A DNA stretch of 64,000 nt, taken from contig CAJNOP010000119.1 in NCBI GenBank assembly GCA_905250075.1, positions 186,001-250,000 of the forward strand. The letters run 5' to 3'. Numbering within the stretch: the stretch's first letter is position 1; the number at the start of each line of letters is the position of its first letter. The notes under the pieces are model-generated. The model had not been told where the DNA came from and searched no databases. It was given only the letters and a program-made list of their open reading frames with translations. Source of the DNA: Rotaria sp. Silwood1. Lineage: Eukaryota; Rotifera; Eurotatoria; Philodinida; Philodinidae. Shown here piece by piece: positions 17,037 to 27,955 of this stretch. A program made the translations under genes and the position numbers.

Positions 17037-19330
17037 AATGATATTAAAAATAGTCTACCAGTAGATGTAATAAAAAATGTTGAATTCGATGGTTGATCGT
17101 AGTTTTTTTTCCCTATCTTCTTATCTAAAATAATAGACAATGTAAATTGATACTGAACAAATGTTCGATTATGGTTGATCCATTTAATAGAAAAAAAAAA
17201 AGTAACTAAATTAATCAGTTACTTATTTTCATGCTTCTCATATTTTTTTTCTTCTTCTCATTGGACAAATATATGTCAGGCAGAAACTGACATTTGCATA
17301 TTCGTGTACAATATCGATTTATGCAATTACCATAACGATATGCGTAAAAAAATATAGGAACAGTAATAAGAGTAAACCGAATTCTATTCTTTTTTTTTTT
17401 TGTCTGATAAAGTTTCGATGAAGCTATACGTAAAAGTTAATTATACACTCGTTGACTTCATTCCTTCTGTAACAGTTCGTGCCTAATAATGACACTTACT
17501 AAATATACATAGTAAAACAACACATTTGTACCTTTTTTTTTTTTGTTATGACAGTACACATATATACATGGATGCATATATACTGACGACAAATAACATC
17601 TAGAACGGCGCACAAGTGATGATTATTGTTGACATTCATACATACCTCAGAACCACAGAATGAAAAAAAATAAAAATTATTATTACTTGTATATCAGATA
17701 AAAATAAAATCAGTCAAGTAGTTCCTTGTTCGATTGTTGTATTCATTTTGAATATCATATAACCACAAACATGATTTGTGGTTTTTCCGTCAATGTCAAA
17801 CTTTTCTTTTTCTTTCTCTTATTCTCTAACAATTGGTTATGAATAAAGTACTATTATTACGACTACTCATAGGGCAATCTTTTTTTCTTTTTTCTGATAG
17901 GAATATTGGAGAAGTAGTATGCATGCGGCGTATACGTCTGTCTTTCTCTGATTAATAGAACGTTACAAGAAAGAAAAATGCATGTGTATAGAAGAACCAA
18001 CGAAAAAAAAAAAGAAAAGAAAACTCTTGCCCTCTTCTCGTTTTTTTTTCCTACCCTAACACTATATCACAAAAAAAAAACATACGAGACAGAGAGAAGA
18101 AACGATCTGTGAACGATAGAATAAGAGAACTACCCATCCAATGTGCTATTGCAAAAGTAGGACAACTTCTTAGACACTTTTAATTCTTGAGATATTCTGC
18201 TTTGTATTGTCCTTCTTTAGAAAGAAGACATAGACAAACTATTGAGAAATCAAGGTTAAAAATAACGATGAAAGAATCTACTGAAGTGTTGTATATGGGA
18301 AGTTGGTCGATTTGTAACAGCTGTTCGAACCAGTAATACATTGATATGTGACATCTTGTCAATATCACATATATTTAAAGACATATGAAGACTATACTAA
18401 TATATTATTATGTCATTTCTATGATATTATGATGTTAAAGAAACAGAAAAAGAAAGAAGACAGAACAAAGTCTTTAGTTTAGATTTTCTTATTAACATTA
18501 ATAGGTTTCGCTGTAAGAAAAAAAATGTAAAGAAATATCATTACATAGATTGTGAAACCTTGATAAAAAATAAATAAATAATGTTGACTATGAAAAATTG
18601 AATCTAATTGAAGAAACCAAATAAAATTCTCATCAATAAAAGAATGTTATATTTTCTATTAATATAGTTTTTCTTCAAACAAATAAATTGGTCTTCATTA
18701 AATGCTCTACATCAAAATTTTCTCGTTCGATAAATAGTTATAGGTATTTTTCATGCTGATTTATGAATATTACTTTTTTTTTTCTATTCTTTTTATTCAA
18801 TCATAAAAATAGATCTAATTACGTTAAATATTTATTCAATCAATCAGTTAAACTAAAATAGATCATAAGAATTGAATTCAATGAATAAAATCAAATTATT
18901 TCATTTACATAACGATATATTGAATAAAAGAATAATACATTTATTTCTTTTTTTTTTTTTTTTTGTTATATGTACATATTTTTTTATAGTTTCATCTTAT
19001 TTTTATACTTTGTACATGTATGGTTATACAAAATAATTAATATGTAAATGATAATGATGAATATTTTGAAAAAAAATAATAACGATCAAGATCTCATAAA
19101 AATCTCTCAATGATATAATACGACATCTAGAATTTGTACATATATATATATTTATGATTTTTTAACTTCAAACCAATAGAATGATTCGTTGTTACAGAAA
19201 CAGTGAAAGTTTTATTTTCTTTCTTCTGCTTTTAACTGTGTGAGTGTACTTACTGAAATATCAAAAAAAAAAAAAAAGAAATTTTTCCGATTATACTTAA
19301 ACATTTTCATATAACCAAAAATAAAATAAA
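17037..19330. other. shared upstream region of the innexin and U1A-like genes
   Basis: About 2.3 kb between two divergently transcribed genes, so it should hold both promoters. The sequence is AT-rich with several poly-A/T runs (for example 18950-18964). I find no open frame, RNA gene or inverted repeat that stands out. Confidence 0.6.
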
Positions 19331-20228
19331 ATGGATGTTTCAACTGGTGTTGCTCCTCCAAATTCTGCTTCATCACCATTAAATACAACATTTAATGGTC
19401 AAAATACAATTTATGTAAACAATCTTAACGAACGTAAATAACATAAAATTATTATTTATTCATAATTCTATTTATATATATATATATATTTTTTTTTCTT
19501 CTTAAGGTGTAAAAATTCCTGAATTAAAAAAATGTCTCTATGCTATATTTTCTAAATTTGGTAAAATTCTTGATATAGTTGCATTAAAAAATTTACGTAT
19601 GCGTGGTCAAGCATTTATTATATTTGATCAACCAGATAGTGCTGCTAATGCATTAACATCAATGCAATCATTTCCATTATATGATAAACCATTACGTATA
19701 CAATTTGCTAAAACTGATAGTGATCTTATAGCTAAACGTAAAAATACATATGTTGAACGACCAAAACGTCGTAGTGATTCGGATTCACCATCAATATCAA
19801 AAAAAGAAAAACGTCGTCAACAATTAGCTGCTAAACAAGAACAACAACGTTTATTAAAAGCACAATTAGCAGCACAATTTCCTGGTTTACCAACTGGTAT
19901 GCCAGGAATGATGCCTGGTATGCCACCAATGATGATTCCACCACCACCTATGATGAATCGTCCAGTTTTACATCCACCTATATTAGGTGGTGAAATGCCA
20001 AATAATATATTATTTGTATCAAATATTCAAGATGCTAATGAAAGCATGTTAACAACATTATTTAAAGCATATAATGGTTTTCGTGAAGTTCGTCTTATTC
20101 CTGGTCGAGAAGGTATTGCATTCGTTGAATTTGATCTTGAACATCATGCAGCTATGGCTAAAGATGGTTTACAAGGTTTTAAAATTACACCAGATAAAGC
20201 AATGATGATTACATTTGCTAAAAAATAG
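19331..20228 (+). CDS. SNRPA: U1A/U2B''-type spliceosomal RRM protein (SNF/SNRPA family), copy 1
   Basis: Two exons, 19331-19433 and 19507-20228 (274 aa; human U1A is 282). Two RRM domains flank a basic and Met/Pro-rich linker. RRM1 has RNP2 TIYVNNL and RNP1 MRGQAFIIF, followed by DKPLRIQFAKTDSDLIAKRK, the diagnostic U1A/U2B'' segment. The linker holds repeats such as GMPGMMPGMPP. RRM2 begins NNILFVSNI and ends FKITPDKAMMITFAKK at the stop, as in U1A. The protein is expected to bind a stem-loop of U1 and/or U2 snRNA. A paralogue starts 126 bp downstream. Unlike most genes here, no strong acceptor-like AG lies directly before the ATG. Confidence 0.92.
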
Positions 20229-20354
20229 TTTTTTTTTCTTTTTTTTTTTTTTGTTTATTCTTCATTATTGTTATAAGCAACTGACATATTAAAAACAAAA
20301 ACCAATAAATATATAAATGTATAACTCTGGTCATGTTTTGTTTCTTTATTCTAG

Positions 20355-22092
20355 ATGTCAAATACTAGTACAGATAATGTTATGTCAACAACGACAACAA
20401 CAATATCATCAATTGGAAATTCTATTCCACCTAATCATACACTTTATATTAATAATTTAAATGGAAAAATTAAAAAACAACAATTAAGAAAATCACTTTA
20501 TAATTTATTTATTTCATATGGACGTGTTATTGGTGTTATTGCTATGAAAGGTGTTAAAATGCGTGGACAAGCATTTATTGTTTTTGATGATATTCAAAAT
20601 TCTACAACTGCATTACGTTCATTACAAGGTGTAATGTTTTATGGTAAACAAATGCGTTTATCATATGCTAAACGTGATTCTGATGCAATACGATTTTCAA
20701 AAGAACAAATTGCTGAAAAGACAGCTGCATTAGCTGCAACTAGTCAACCAGAACCAAAACAACGTAAAGAAAAACCTCGTATACCACCACCACCAACTCA
20801 ACCACCACCGGATCGAGCACTTCATGAACAACATATAGGTAAGAATTTCAGATGTTGCCGACTAATTGTTCTTTTTTTGCATTCAATCTGTTCGAGAATC
20901 GAATTTACTAGTTGAATAATTTGTTTTTTTATACGCCGATTCGCCGGCTAATAAATATTTTATCAAAGTGAATGTAGATGTAGGTTGGTGGTGTAATGCA
21001 TTTGAAAGAAGTTTCACACCTTACATTCAAAGCGCATGAATATGTGTACGTACTTCAACTAGGGATCTGCAAAATCGCTTTTAGTCCCGGCTTCGGTCTT
21101 TGACAATGGCTTCATTTCTAAAATCGAGCAACTTTTTTACGATCTGTGCACGTATTAGATTCTGATAAGACTTAAATAAAGAAATGATCAAAGAATGAAC
21201 GAATTAAATCTACGTATATAGTGTTGTGTTGGTTGTTTTATATGTATTCAAAAACCTGTGTAATTGAAAAATTCGGATTCTTGCAAACAGACTTGTAATC
21301 AGTAAAGACTTTTATAGAAATAGCAAATAAAAATATCTGATTTACAGATCTTTAATCGTGTGAATATATATTGCATAAAAAACTTACCTGGACCAGTATG
21401 AAAAATTTTAGTCCCGGTCCCGTAAAAAGTCAAATTTCAGTTCCGGTCCCGGGACCGGGACTACTTTGCAGTTTCCTAACATCAACAGAAGTAGATGAAT
21501 GATTAGAATGGATGAAAAGCAAAATTTGTAAATAAGTTGAATCAGTAGATACACATAAAAATATAACTCACACATGCGGTCTATGGTCGATATGACAATA
21601 TGAAAAAGAATTTCTATGTAAATTATATCTTCTTTTAGCATTGATGAATTCGGAAGAAGTCAATCGTGCAGCTAATGCTATTGCAGCAGCTGAAGCTGAA
21701 TTACAAGAATTACCATTACGTGATCGTACACGTCGAATTCAATCGGTTATTGCTGCACAAACAACATTAGTCGGTACTGCTGTATCAATGATGACAGAAA
21801 TACAATCGAATTCAACACTTTTTATTACAAATTTACCTATTGAAACAACACACGACGCATTAGAAACGTTATTTCGTCAATTTCCTGGTTATTGTGATGT
21901 TCGACTTGTACCTGGACGTGAAGGAATTGCTTTTATTGATTTTGATAATGAAGCAGGTGCTGCTTCAGCTAAAGGTAAATTATTCTTTATTATATTGATT
22001 TCATTATTTTTTCTTCGTATTTTATAGATGCTCTCAACGGTTTTAAGATTTCGGCAACCAATGCAATATCCGTTAGTTTTGCCAAAAAGTAA
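20355..22092 (+). CDS. U1A/U2B''-type spliceosomal RRM protein, copy 2 (diverged)
   Basis: Three exons: 20355-20838, 21639-21974, 22028-22092 (294 aa). It has two RRMs as in copy 1. RRM1 has RNP2 TLYINNL and RNP1 MRGQAFIVF, then GKQMRLSYAKRDSDAI. The linker is Ala/Glu- and Pro-rich. RRM2 begins STLFITNLP and ends ISATNAISVSFAKK. RRM1 is more diverged from U1A than that of copy 1 (for example NGKIKKQQLRKSLYNLF). One copy may serve U1 and the other U2, but which is which cannot be told from sequence alone. The ATG follows directly on TTATTCTAG, an acceptor-like site. The 800-bp first intron is enlarged by a hAT-like MITE. Confidence 0.9.
21060..21478. mobile_element. hAT-like MITE in the intron of the second U1A-like gene
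   Basis: The left end TAGGGATCTGCAAAATCG and the right end TTTGCAGTTTCCTA are complementary (TAGG...CTGCAAA), as in many hAT elements. The 8-bp flanks ACTTCAAC (21052-21059) and ACATCAAC (21479-21486) look like a target-site duplication with one mismatch. The interior carries TCCCGGTCCC motifs, including the GC-rich palindrome TCCCGGTCCCGGGACCGGGA near 21442-21461. That is strikingly GC-rich for this region. No transposase frame is present. Confidence 0.7.
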
Positions 22093-22355
22093 CCAATGAG
22101 ATTTTGCAAGATGATGTGGTTCCTTTTTTTTTATTCTATGTGAAGCTTTGATAGAACCGAAGTGTTTCTTTTGTTGTTGTTGTGTTATTTTTTAAAAATA
22201 AAAAAAAAAGCCAAGGTCGTTTTGAAAGAGCGCCTAAAACTGACATTGAACGGATACAAATACACAAAATAATATTCACATACTAAGTATAAGATTTTTA
22301 TTATTAGAGATAATATTTACATTTTAGATTATTTTATTAATTTATTTCATATTCA

Positions 22356-22790
22356 ATGAATACATTAGAAAGTCAAAATGATCGACAATCAGAAGAATTA
22401 GCTGCCAAAGTCTCTCGACTTAAACATGTTTGTTACTTATTAATTAAATTTTTTTTTTTTTTTTTCAAAAATAAAATATTCTACTTATTGTTTTTTTGTT
22501 TTAAAGATTGCATTCGATATTGAAAAAGAAACAAAAGAACATAATCATTTTCTTCAATCCATGGTAAATTGAAATATCATTTATTTCAATAAATGATATT
22601 GATTTATTTTTCATTATAGTATTTTGATTTTGAAAAAGCACGTAGTTTTCTCGGTGGTACTTCTCGTCATGTGACTTATGTTTTGTCTAGTGGACGAGGT
22701 GATCGTCGATTAATGTGTTATGTTATTGGTGCAATTGTTCTTGCTTTCTTTTTTCTCTATTATACTGTCAGTTCATTTCGAAATAAGTAA
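22356..22790 (+). CDS. BET1L: BET1L/GS15-like Golgi SNARE
   Basis: Three exons: 22356-22427, 22507-22563, 22620-22790 (99 aa; human BET1L 111, BET1 118). It is a short Qc-type SNARE with one coiled-coil SNARE motif (SEELAAKVSRLKHIAFDIEK...) and a C-terminal membrane anchor (MCYVIGAIVLAFFFLYYTV) ending SSFRNK. The segment LAAKVSRLKHIAFDIEKETKEHNHFL resembles BET1L more than BET1, which favours a role in transport within the Golgi or from endosome to Golgi. The first donor is GTTTGT, a weaker form. The second intron contains a perfect 11-bp-arm hairpin (ATATCATTTATT/AATAAATGATAT). Confidence 0.8.
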
Positions 22791-22951
22791 TATTCTATAT
22801 ATATACTGTGTGAAAATAACTCTTTTATTAACAAAAAAAATCAAATTTTGTTTTTTTTTAAACATATCTGCTTATTTAATACTTTGTTATTCAAAATAAA
22901 TTATAATTTATATGCATATATAAATAGATCTAATATTCAGGGTTTTTAGAT

Positions 22952-25734
22952 ATGAATCTTTTACGTCGTCCTCTCCGTCCACGTCTTCGTCCATTATTAC
23001 TTAGTGATATAACAATAGATGGACAAAGTGAACCTTTATCACCACTTTCATCAGTATCAAGTTCAACAAGTAATTCAGCTCCATCATCACGACCATCAAG
23101 TGATACACGATCACCACGTTATTTACCACCATTAGTTGAAGAAGCTAGTCATCATGCTAGTCTTGTTACACCATTTCAAAGTGAACAACCAACACTTGTT
23201 GATCATTTAACTGTTGCAATGAATGATGATGAACAAAAAGACGATGACGACGACGTTGATGATGATGATGATGCTAAGAACAAAAAAATTTCACGATTAA
23301 AAAAATCTAAAAAATTTTTAGCACCACTTAAACCACGTGAATATTCACAATTTAGTGCATTACATCATGCAGTAAGAACATCAAAATCACGAACACTTAA
23401 TCGATCACCAAAATTTAAAGGACCACCAGGTTTACCAATTAGACGAACACGTACATTTCATGATATTAAATCACGTTATACACAAATAACAGATGATGAT
23501 ACTTATACGATTATTAATCAATTTACATTTAATGATTTTATTCTTCATTCATCAATATCAAAAACACATCCATATGAAGAATGTACATTAGAAAAAGCTA
23601 TTTTATCAAAATATACTTATAAACAAATATGTGAAATGATTGCTGAACGTGTTTGGTCCGAACGTGGTGAAAGTGGAAAAGTAAATAAAACCAAAAAATA
23701 AAAACTAAAAACTTGTTTTAATTTTTGTTTTCAAAATCTAAATAATTTTATTATTTAGATTCATGTACAAACACTTGTACCTAATATTGAACCATTTCAA
23801 AGTCGAGTACCTATGCATCAAATTGTAACTGAAATGGCTCTTGTTCTTCGACAACATATGTCACAAATACTTGGTAAGAGAAGAACAAAATCTAAGAAAT
23901 CTATTTATCATTTTTATTTAGGTTCACAACTTAAAATGAATATAAGAGCATTACCAAGTTGGCGTCAAAAAGAAGGTGCTCATACAGAGATTCTTCTTTA
24001 TGAAATTGAAAACCGAGAAGAATCACAAAATGATGAAAAAACTCTATCAAAAGAAAGTAATATTAATATGAAAATACATAAAAATTTGTTGATCGTTTGT
24101 TTTTTATTTTTAAATATAATATAGATTCACTTGAACTCAAACGTGATACAGGCGCTGAAATAGCTGTTCTTGATAGTTTATTAAAAAATGGTACTCATTT
24201 AGATTTACGTGCTTTTACACTTGAACATTTACCAGATATTTCACTTATGTTTACAACATTACTTGCTATTGATCTATCATATAATTGTTTACGCGTAAGA
24301 TATTTTTTTTGTTTTTTTTTAATTTTGTTAGTTTATTAATTAATTGAAATTTTCCATGAAAACAAAGAGAAAATGAAACAAAATTTTTGATATTTTGTTT
24401 TTTAAAGACTGCACCAAAAGAATTATTCGAATGTACGAAACTTGAACATCTTTATTTACGTCATAATCCAATCTCATCAATTTCATCAGGAATGAATAAT
24501 CTCAAAACGCTTGTTTTTCTTGATATGTCATTTTGTGAATTACATGGTTCACTACCTGACAGGTATACGATTATTATTTACAAACAAATCAATTAAACAA
24601 AATTTTTTTTTTTAAATAGTTTATTTAGTTTAATTAATCTTCGTCATTTGGATATATCATATAATCGTTTAACAAATATTCCAAGTGGAATATCAAATTT
24701 AAAGTATGTATCGGATGACCTATAAATAGTGAGCGTCTCCGTATTTCTGTTCAACTCTTAGATCTTGATCGTTTTTCTTAACAAAAATTCGATTAGAACT
24801 TTAAAATGTGTATATTCTTTCTCTTTTATTTTGTTATCATTCATATATTCAGGTAGAATGATTTTGTCAGTATTGAACGTTAGCTTATGTTTCTATGTGT
24901 TGAGTATTCTTTTTATTACAATTTTTCTCCAGATCTTTATAGAAGAAATGGAACGGCTTGATTTTTCGTAGAGAATTTGAGAACGTCTCTCTTTTTTTTT
25001 TTTTTGAAAAACAATTATGTCTAAGAATTGAATAAGAAAAAACAAAATTCTAGTTAAAATACTAAGAAGTTTATTATTTATGAATCATTCGAGATATTAT
25101 TTTTAATTTTTATTAATATTAGAAATCTTCGACAATTAGTTTGTGATGGAAATGAAATTACTTGTTTACCATCAAGTATGATTTGTATGGAAAATCTTCG
25201 ATTAATTACAGCAAAAAATACATGGCTTTTACCACAATTAGCTAAAGATGAATGTACAACAAAACCTCAAGTAATCATATATGTGATAAAAAAAAAAAAA
25301 AAAAAAAAAATTATATTTATTTGTTTGATAGAAATTACTTGAATTACTTACTGTTCAGTTTAGTAAATATCAATGGAAACATTTTATACATAAACTTCCT
25401 GATTCATCAAAAACATTATTATTTAAGTATGTTATATAGTTCTATGAAAAAAGAATTCAAGAAGACTTTTTTCATATTTTCGTTTTGTTTTTTTATTAGT
25501 GCTCAATTATGTGATTCTTGTTCGGGTCTACGAGTTTCAAATGGTTATCGTACAATTATAATATGTCAAAATTTATTTGGTATTAAATTCTTACCTATAC
25601 TCTTTATTAGTTGTACACCTGAATGTATACAAAAATTACTTGTTGATGAAAATGATCGTACTCATATTCTGTCTAAAAATTCTTTTATTATTAATGATAA
25701 ATTTATTTCTAAACTCAAAAAGCGTCAAATGTGA
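22952..25734 (+). CDS. leucine-rich-repeat protein with C-terminal cysteine cluster, family not recognised
   Basis: Nine exons: 22952-23680, 23759-23873, 23922-24056, 24125-24294, 24408-24562, 24620-24703, 25123-25270, 25332-25426, 25500-25734 (621 aa). The N-terminal 240 residues are Ser/Pro-rich and basic with an acidic Asp run (DDDDDVDDDDD), likely disordered. The middle carries about five LRRs of the short type (LLAIDLSYNCLR, LEHLYLRHNPISSI, LVFLDMSFCELHGSLP, LRHLDISYNRLTNIP, LRQLVCDGNEITCLP). The C-terminus has CDSCSGL...IICQNLF...ISCTPEC, a spaced cysteine set that could bind zinc. Overall layout recalls animal LRRC proteins of unknown function. No signal peptide or membrane helix is seen. 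The 48-bp intron 23874-23921 is a multiple of three without stops, so its retention would only add 16 residues. Confidence 0.75.
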
Positions 25735-25843
25735 TAATGAATTTTTTTTTTTTTTACTTTTTTTTTTAAATTTTTTTCACCAATTATAACAGTAAATATA
25801 TATATACATATAATCTCACAAAATTTTTTTTTAGATAAATAAA

Positions 25844-26294
25844 ATGAAGTTAATAACACATAATATGCTTACATCAAATATTCTTAAAGGAGTAACAAAA
25901 GGTTTTCCATTAAAAATTAAAGCTGATAAAGTAGAACATATATCTGTGGATTATAATCGTGATTTTGTAGCTCGTATTATACCACGTATTGAATATGATG
26001 CATTACGAGCAGCTGTTAATGATGTAAGTTTTTTATATTGTTCAATTTTGTTGTTTTTTTCGTAAATTATTTTTTTTTGTTTTTTTTTTTTTGTAGCTTG
26101 GTTTGAATGAATCATTACCAGAGACAATATCAGAAAATTTGCAACAAGATGATGAATTTCTTAAGATAATGCATAGAGTTTTACTTGAATATGAAGTTGA
26201 AGAAGGTGAACTTATTTGTCCGGAAACTGGTAGAAAATTTCCAATTTCAAAAGGTATTCCGAATATGTTATTACAAGAAACTGAAGTATCTTAA
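25844..26294 (+). CDS. TRMT112: TRMT112, methyltransferase activator subunit
   Basis: Two exons, 25844-26023 and 26097-26294 (125 aa, the same length as the human protein). TRMT112 is a small zinc-binding partner that stabilises several methyltransferases acting on tRNA, rRNA and the release factor eRF1. The N-terminus MKLITHNMLTSN and the C-terminal GELICPETGRKFPISKGIPNMLL are diagnostic. The usual metal-site cysteines seem reduced to CPETG, as in metazoan homologues. It starts 109 bp after the LRR gene stop, with TTTTTTTTAG 9 bp before the ATG. Confidence 0.95.
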
Positions 26295-26537
26295 ATAATT
26301 ACTTTGTTGTAATTATTATTGTATTTGTTTTTGTTGATCAAATAAAAATAAAAGACAACTAAATAGTGTTTTGTTTTTTTTTTTATTCATTATAAATAAT
26401 AAGATGCAACTTTGCAATAATCAACATTTCTATTTAGTCTCAAACAAAATCAATCATTAATAAAATCGAAAAACATTTTGTTGTTGTTTTCTTTTCAAAT
26501 TATTTTAAAGTTTATATTTATTATAGATTAAATTCTC

Positions 26538-27955
26538 ATGGGTATGGGTCGACATTTATTGAATGATAATCAATCAGATAGACCACATTCACAAAAATCT
26601 CAATCAAAAAATATTAATAAAAATAATCGATTATATTCATTTGAAATGATACCTGAATATCTTCAATCAAATCCATTTATTCGAACAGGTTATAGACATG
26701 GTTTAACTTTTAAAGATTGTTTAATTAGGTAATTATTATTTTTTGTAAATTTTTACAAAGAATTTTAGTATTTATATTATAATAGTTTATTTTATTTAAA
26801 TAATGAATCTGTGAATGTTTGGTCACACACATTTGGTGCTATTCTTTTTATATATTTTTTCTTTCGTGATATTTATATGGGTAAAGCTTTACCATTATTG
26901 ATATCATCAACTGATTATTATATTATATTATTTTATACTATTTCTGTTATCGTAAGTTTTGTTTATATTTCTTTTTTTTGTGAAATACTATCTTAAAAGA
27001 GTGTTGAAGTATAGAACTAGAAATATGAATCTTCTTCATTGCCTTCATAGACATTACTAAGGAAACATCACAGATCGTATATGAATGATGTCTCGTTATC
27101 ATATATGATCTACTTTCTTATTGCACTTCTGAAGGATTAAATAAAATGATAGTAAAGAAATCTATCGCAAAATAAATAGAATAAAATAGTTTTTCTGTAT
27201 TTAGCATGAACAACTACATTGTGTTTCATATTTTAATCTCATAGAAATTGTGTTAATAGTTTTTCTAAATGATTTTATTCTTTAAATTGATAAACATAGA
27301 TATGTATGGTATGTTCTATTGCTTTTCATCTTTTTGGTTGTATGTCATCACGAGCATTTGCTGATTTTCTTAAATTAGATTTATGTGGTATTGGATTTGG
27401 TATTCTTGGTTGTTATTTATGTGGTCTTCATCTTGCATTTGAATGTTATCGTACATGGAGAATACGATATGAAACAATTATTATAGGTATAATGTTTATT
27501 GCTGTTATTTATTATATACATGGAGTAAAACAATATATAACACGAAATATTCATGTAACTTTATTTGTAATCATATCACTTCTTGGTTTATTACCAGCTT
27601 CACATTGGTATTATCTTCATGGTGGTTGGTCAAATTATCATGTACAATATTTTTTTCCAAAATTATTTATACTTTATGGAATATTAGCTATTGGTGCATT
27701 GACTTATTTGACAAAATTTCCTGAAAGATTTTTTCCAGGTATTATTTCAATTTTGATATGAATATTTTTATTATAATATTTGAGAAAAAAAAATATATAT
27801 ATACTGTGTTTTTTAATTTAGGATATTTTGATATTTTATTAGCAAGTCATCAAATTTGGCATTTTTCAGTATTAGCTGCATTTATTTGGTGGTATCAAAA
27901 TGGTATCGAATTATTACAGTATTATATAACCCATCCCTGTAATGCTCAATTTTAA
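26538..27955 (+). CDS. PAQR3: PAQR3-like seven-helix membrane protein
   Basis: Four exons: 26538-26728, 26786-26951, 27300-27738, 27822-27955 (309 aa; human PAQR3 is 311). The progestin/adipoQ receptor family motifs are present: NESVNVWSHTFG after helix-preceding FYLNN, SIAFHLFGCMS, LDLCGIGFGILGCY, and the C-terminal SSHQIWH-type motif (ASHQIWHFSVLAAFIWWYQ). The His and Asp residues that form the zinc site in this superfamily are kept (SIAFH, KLD, HQIWH). PAQR3 in vertebrates is a Golgi protein that tethers Raf kinase. That role is family knowledge, not shown here. TRMT112 ends 243 bp upstream. An acceptor-like TATTATAG precedes the ATG by 11 bp. Confidence 0.9.

Noticed and set aside
21408..21641. 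77-codon minus-strand frame opposite the second U1A-like gene
   Set aside because: It lies within an intron that contains a MITE and has no support from composition or motifs.
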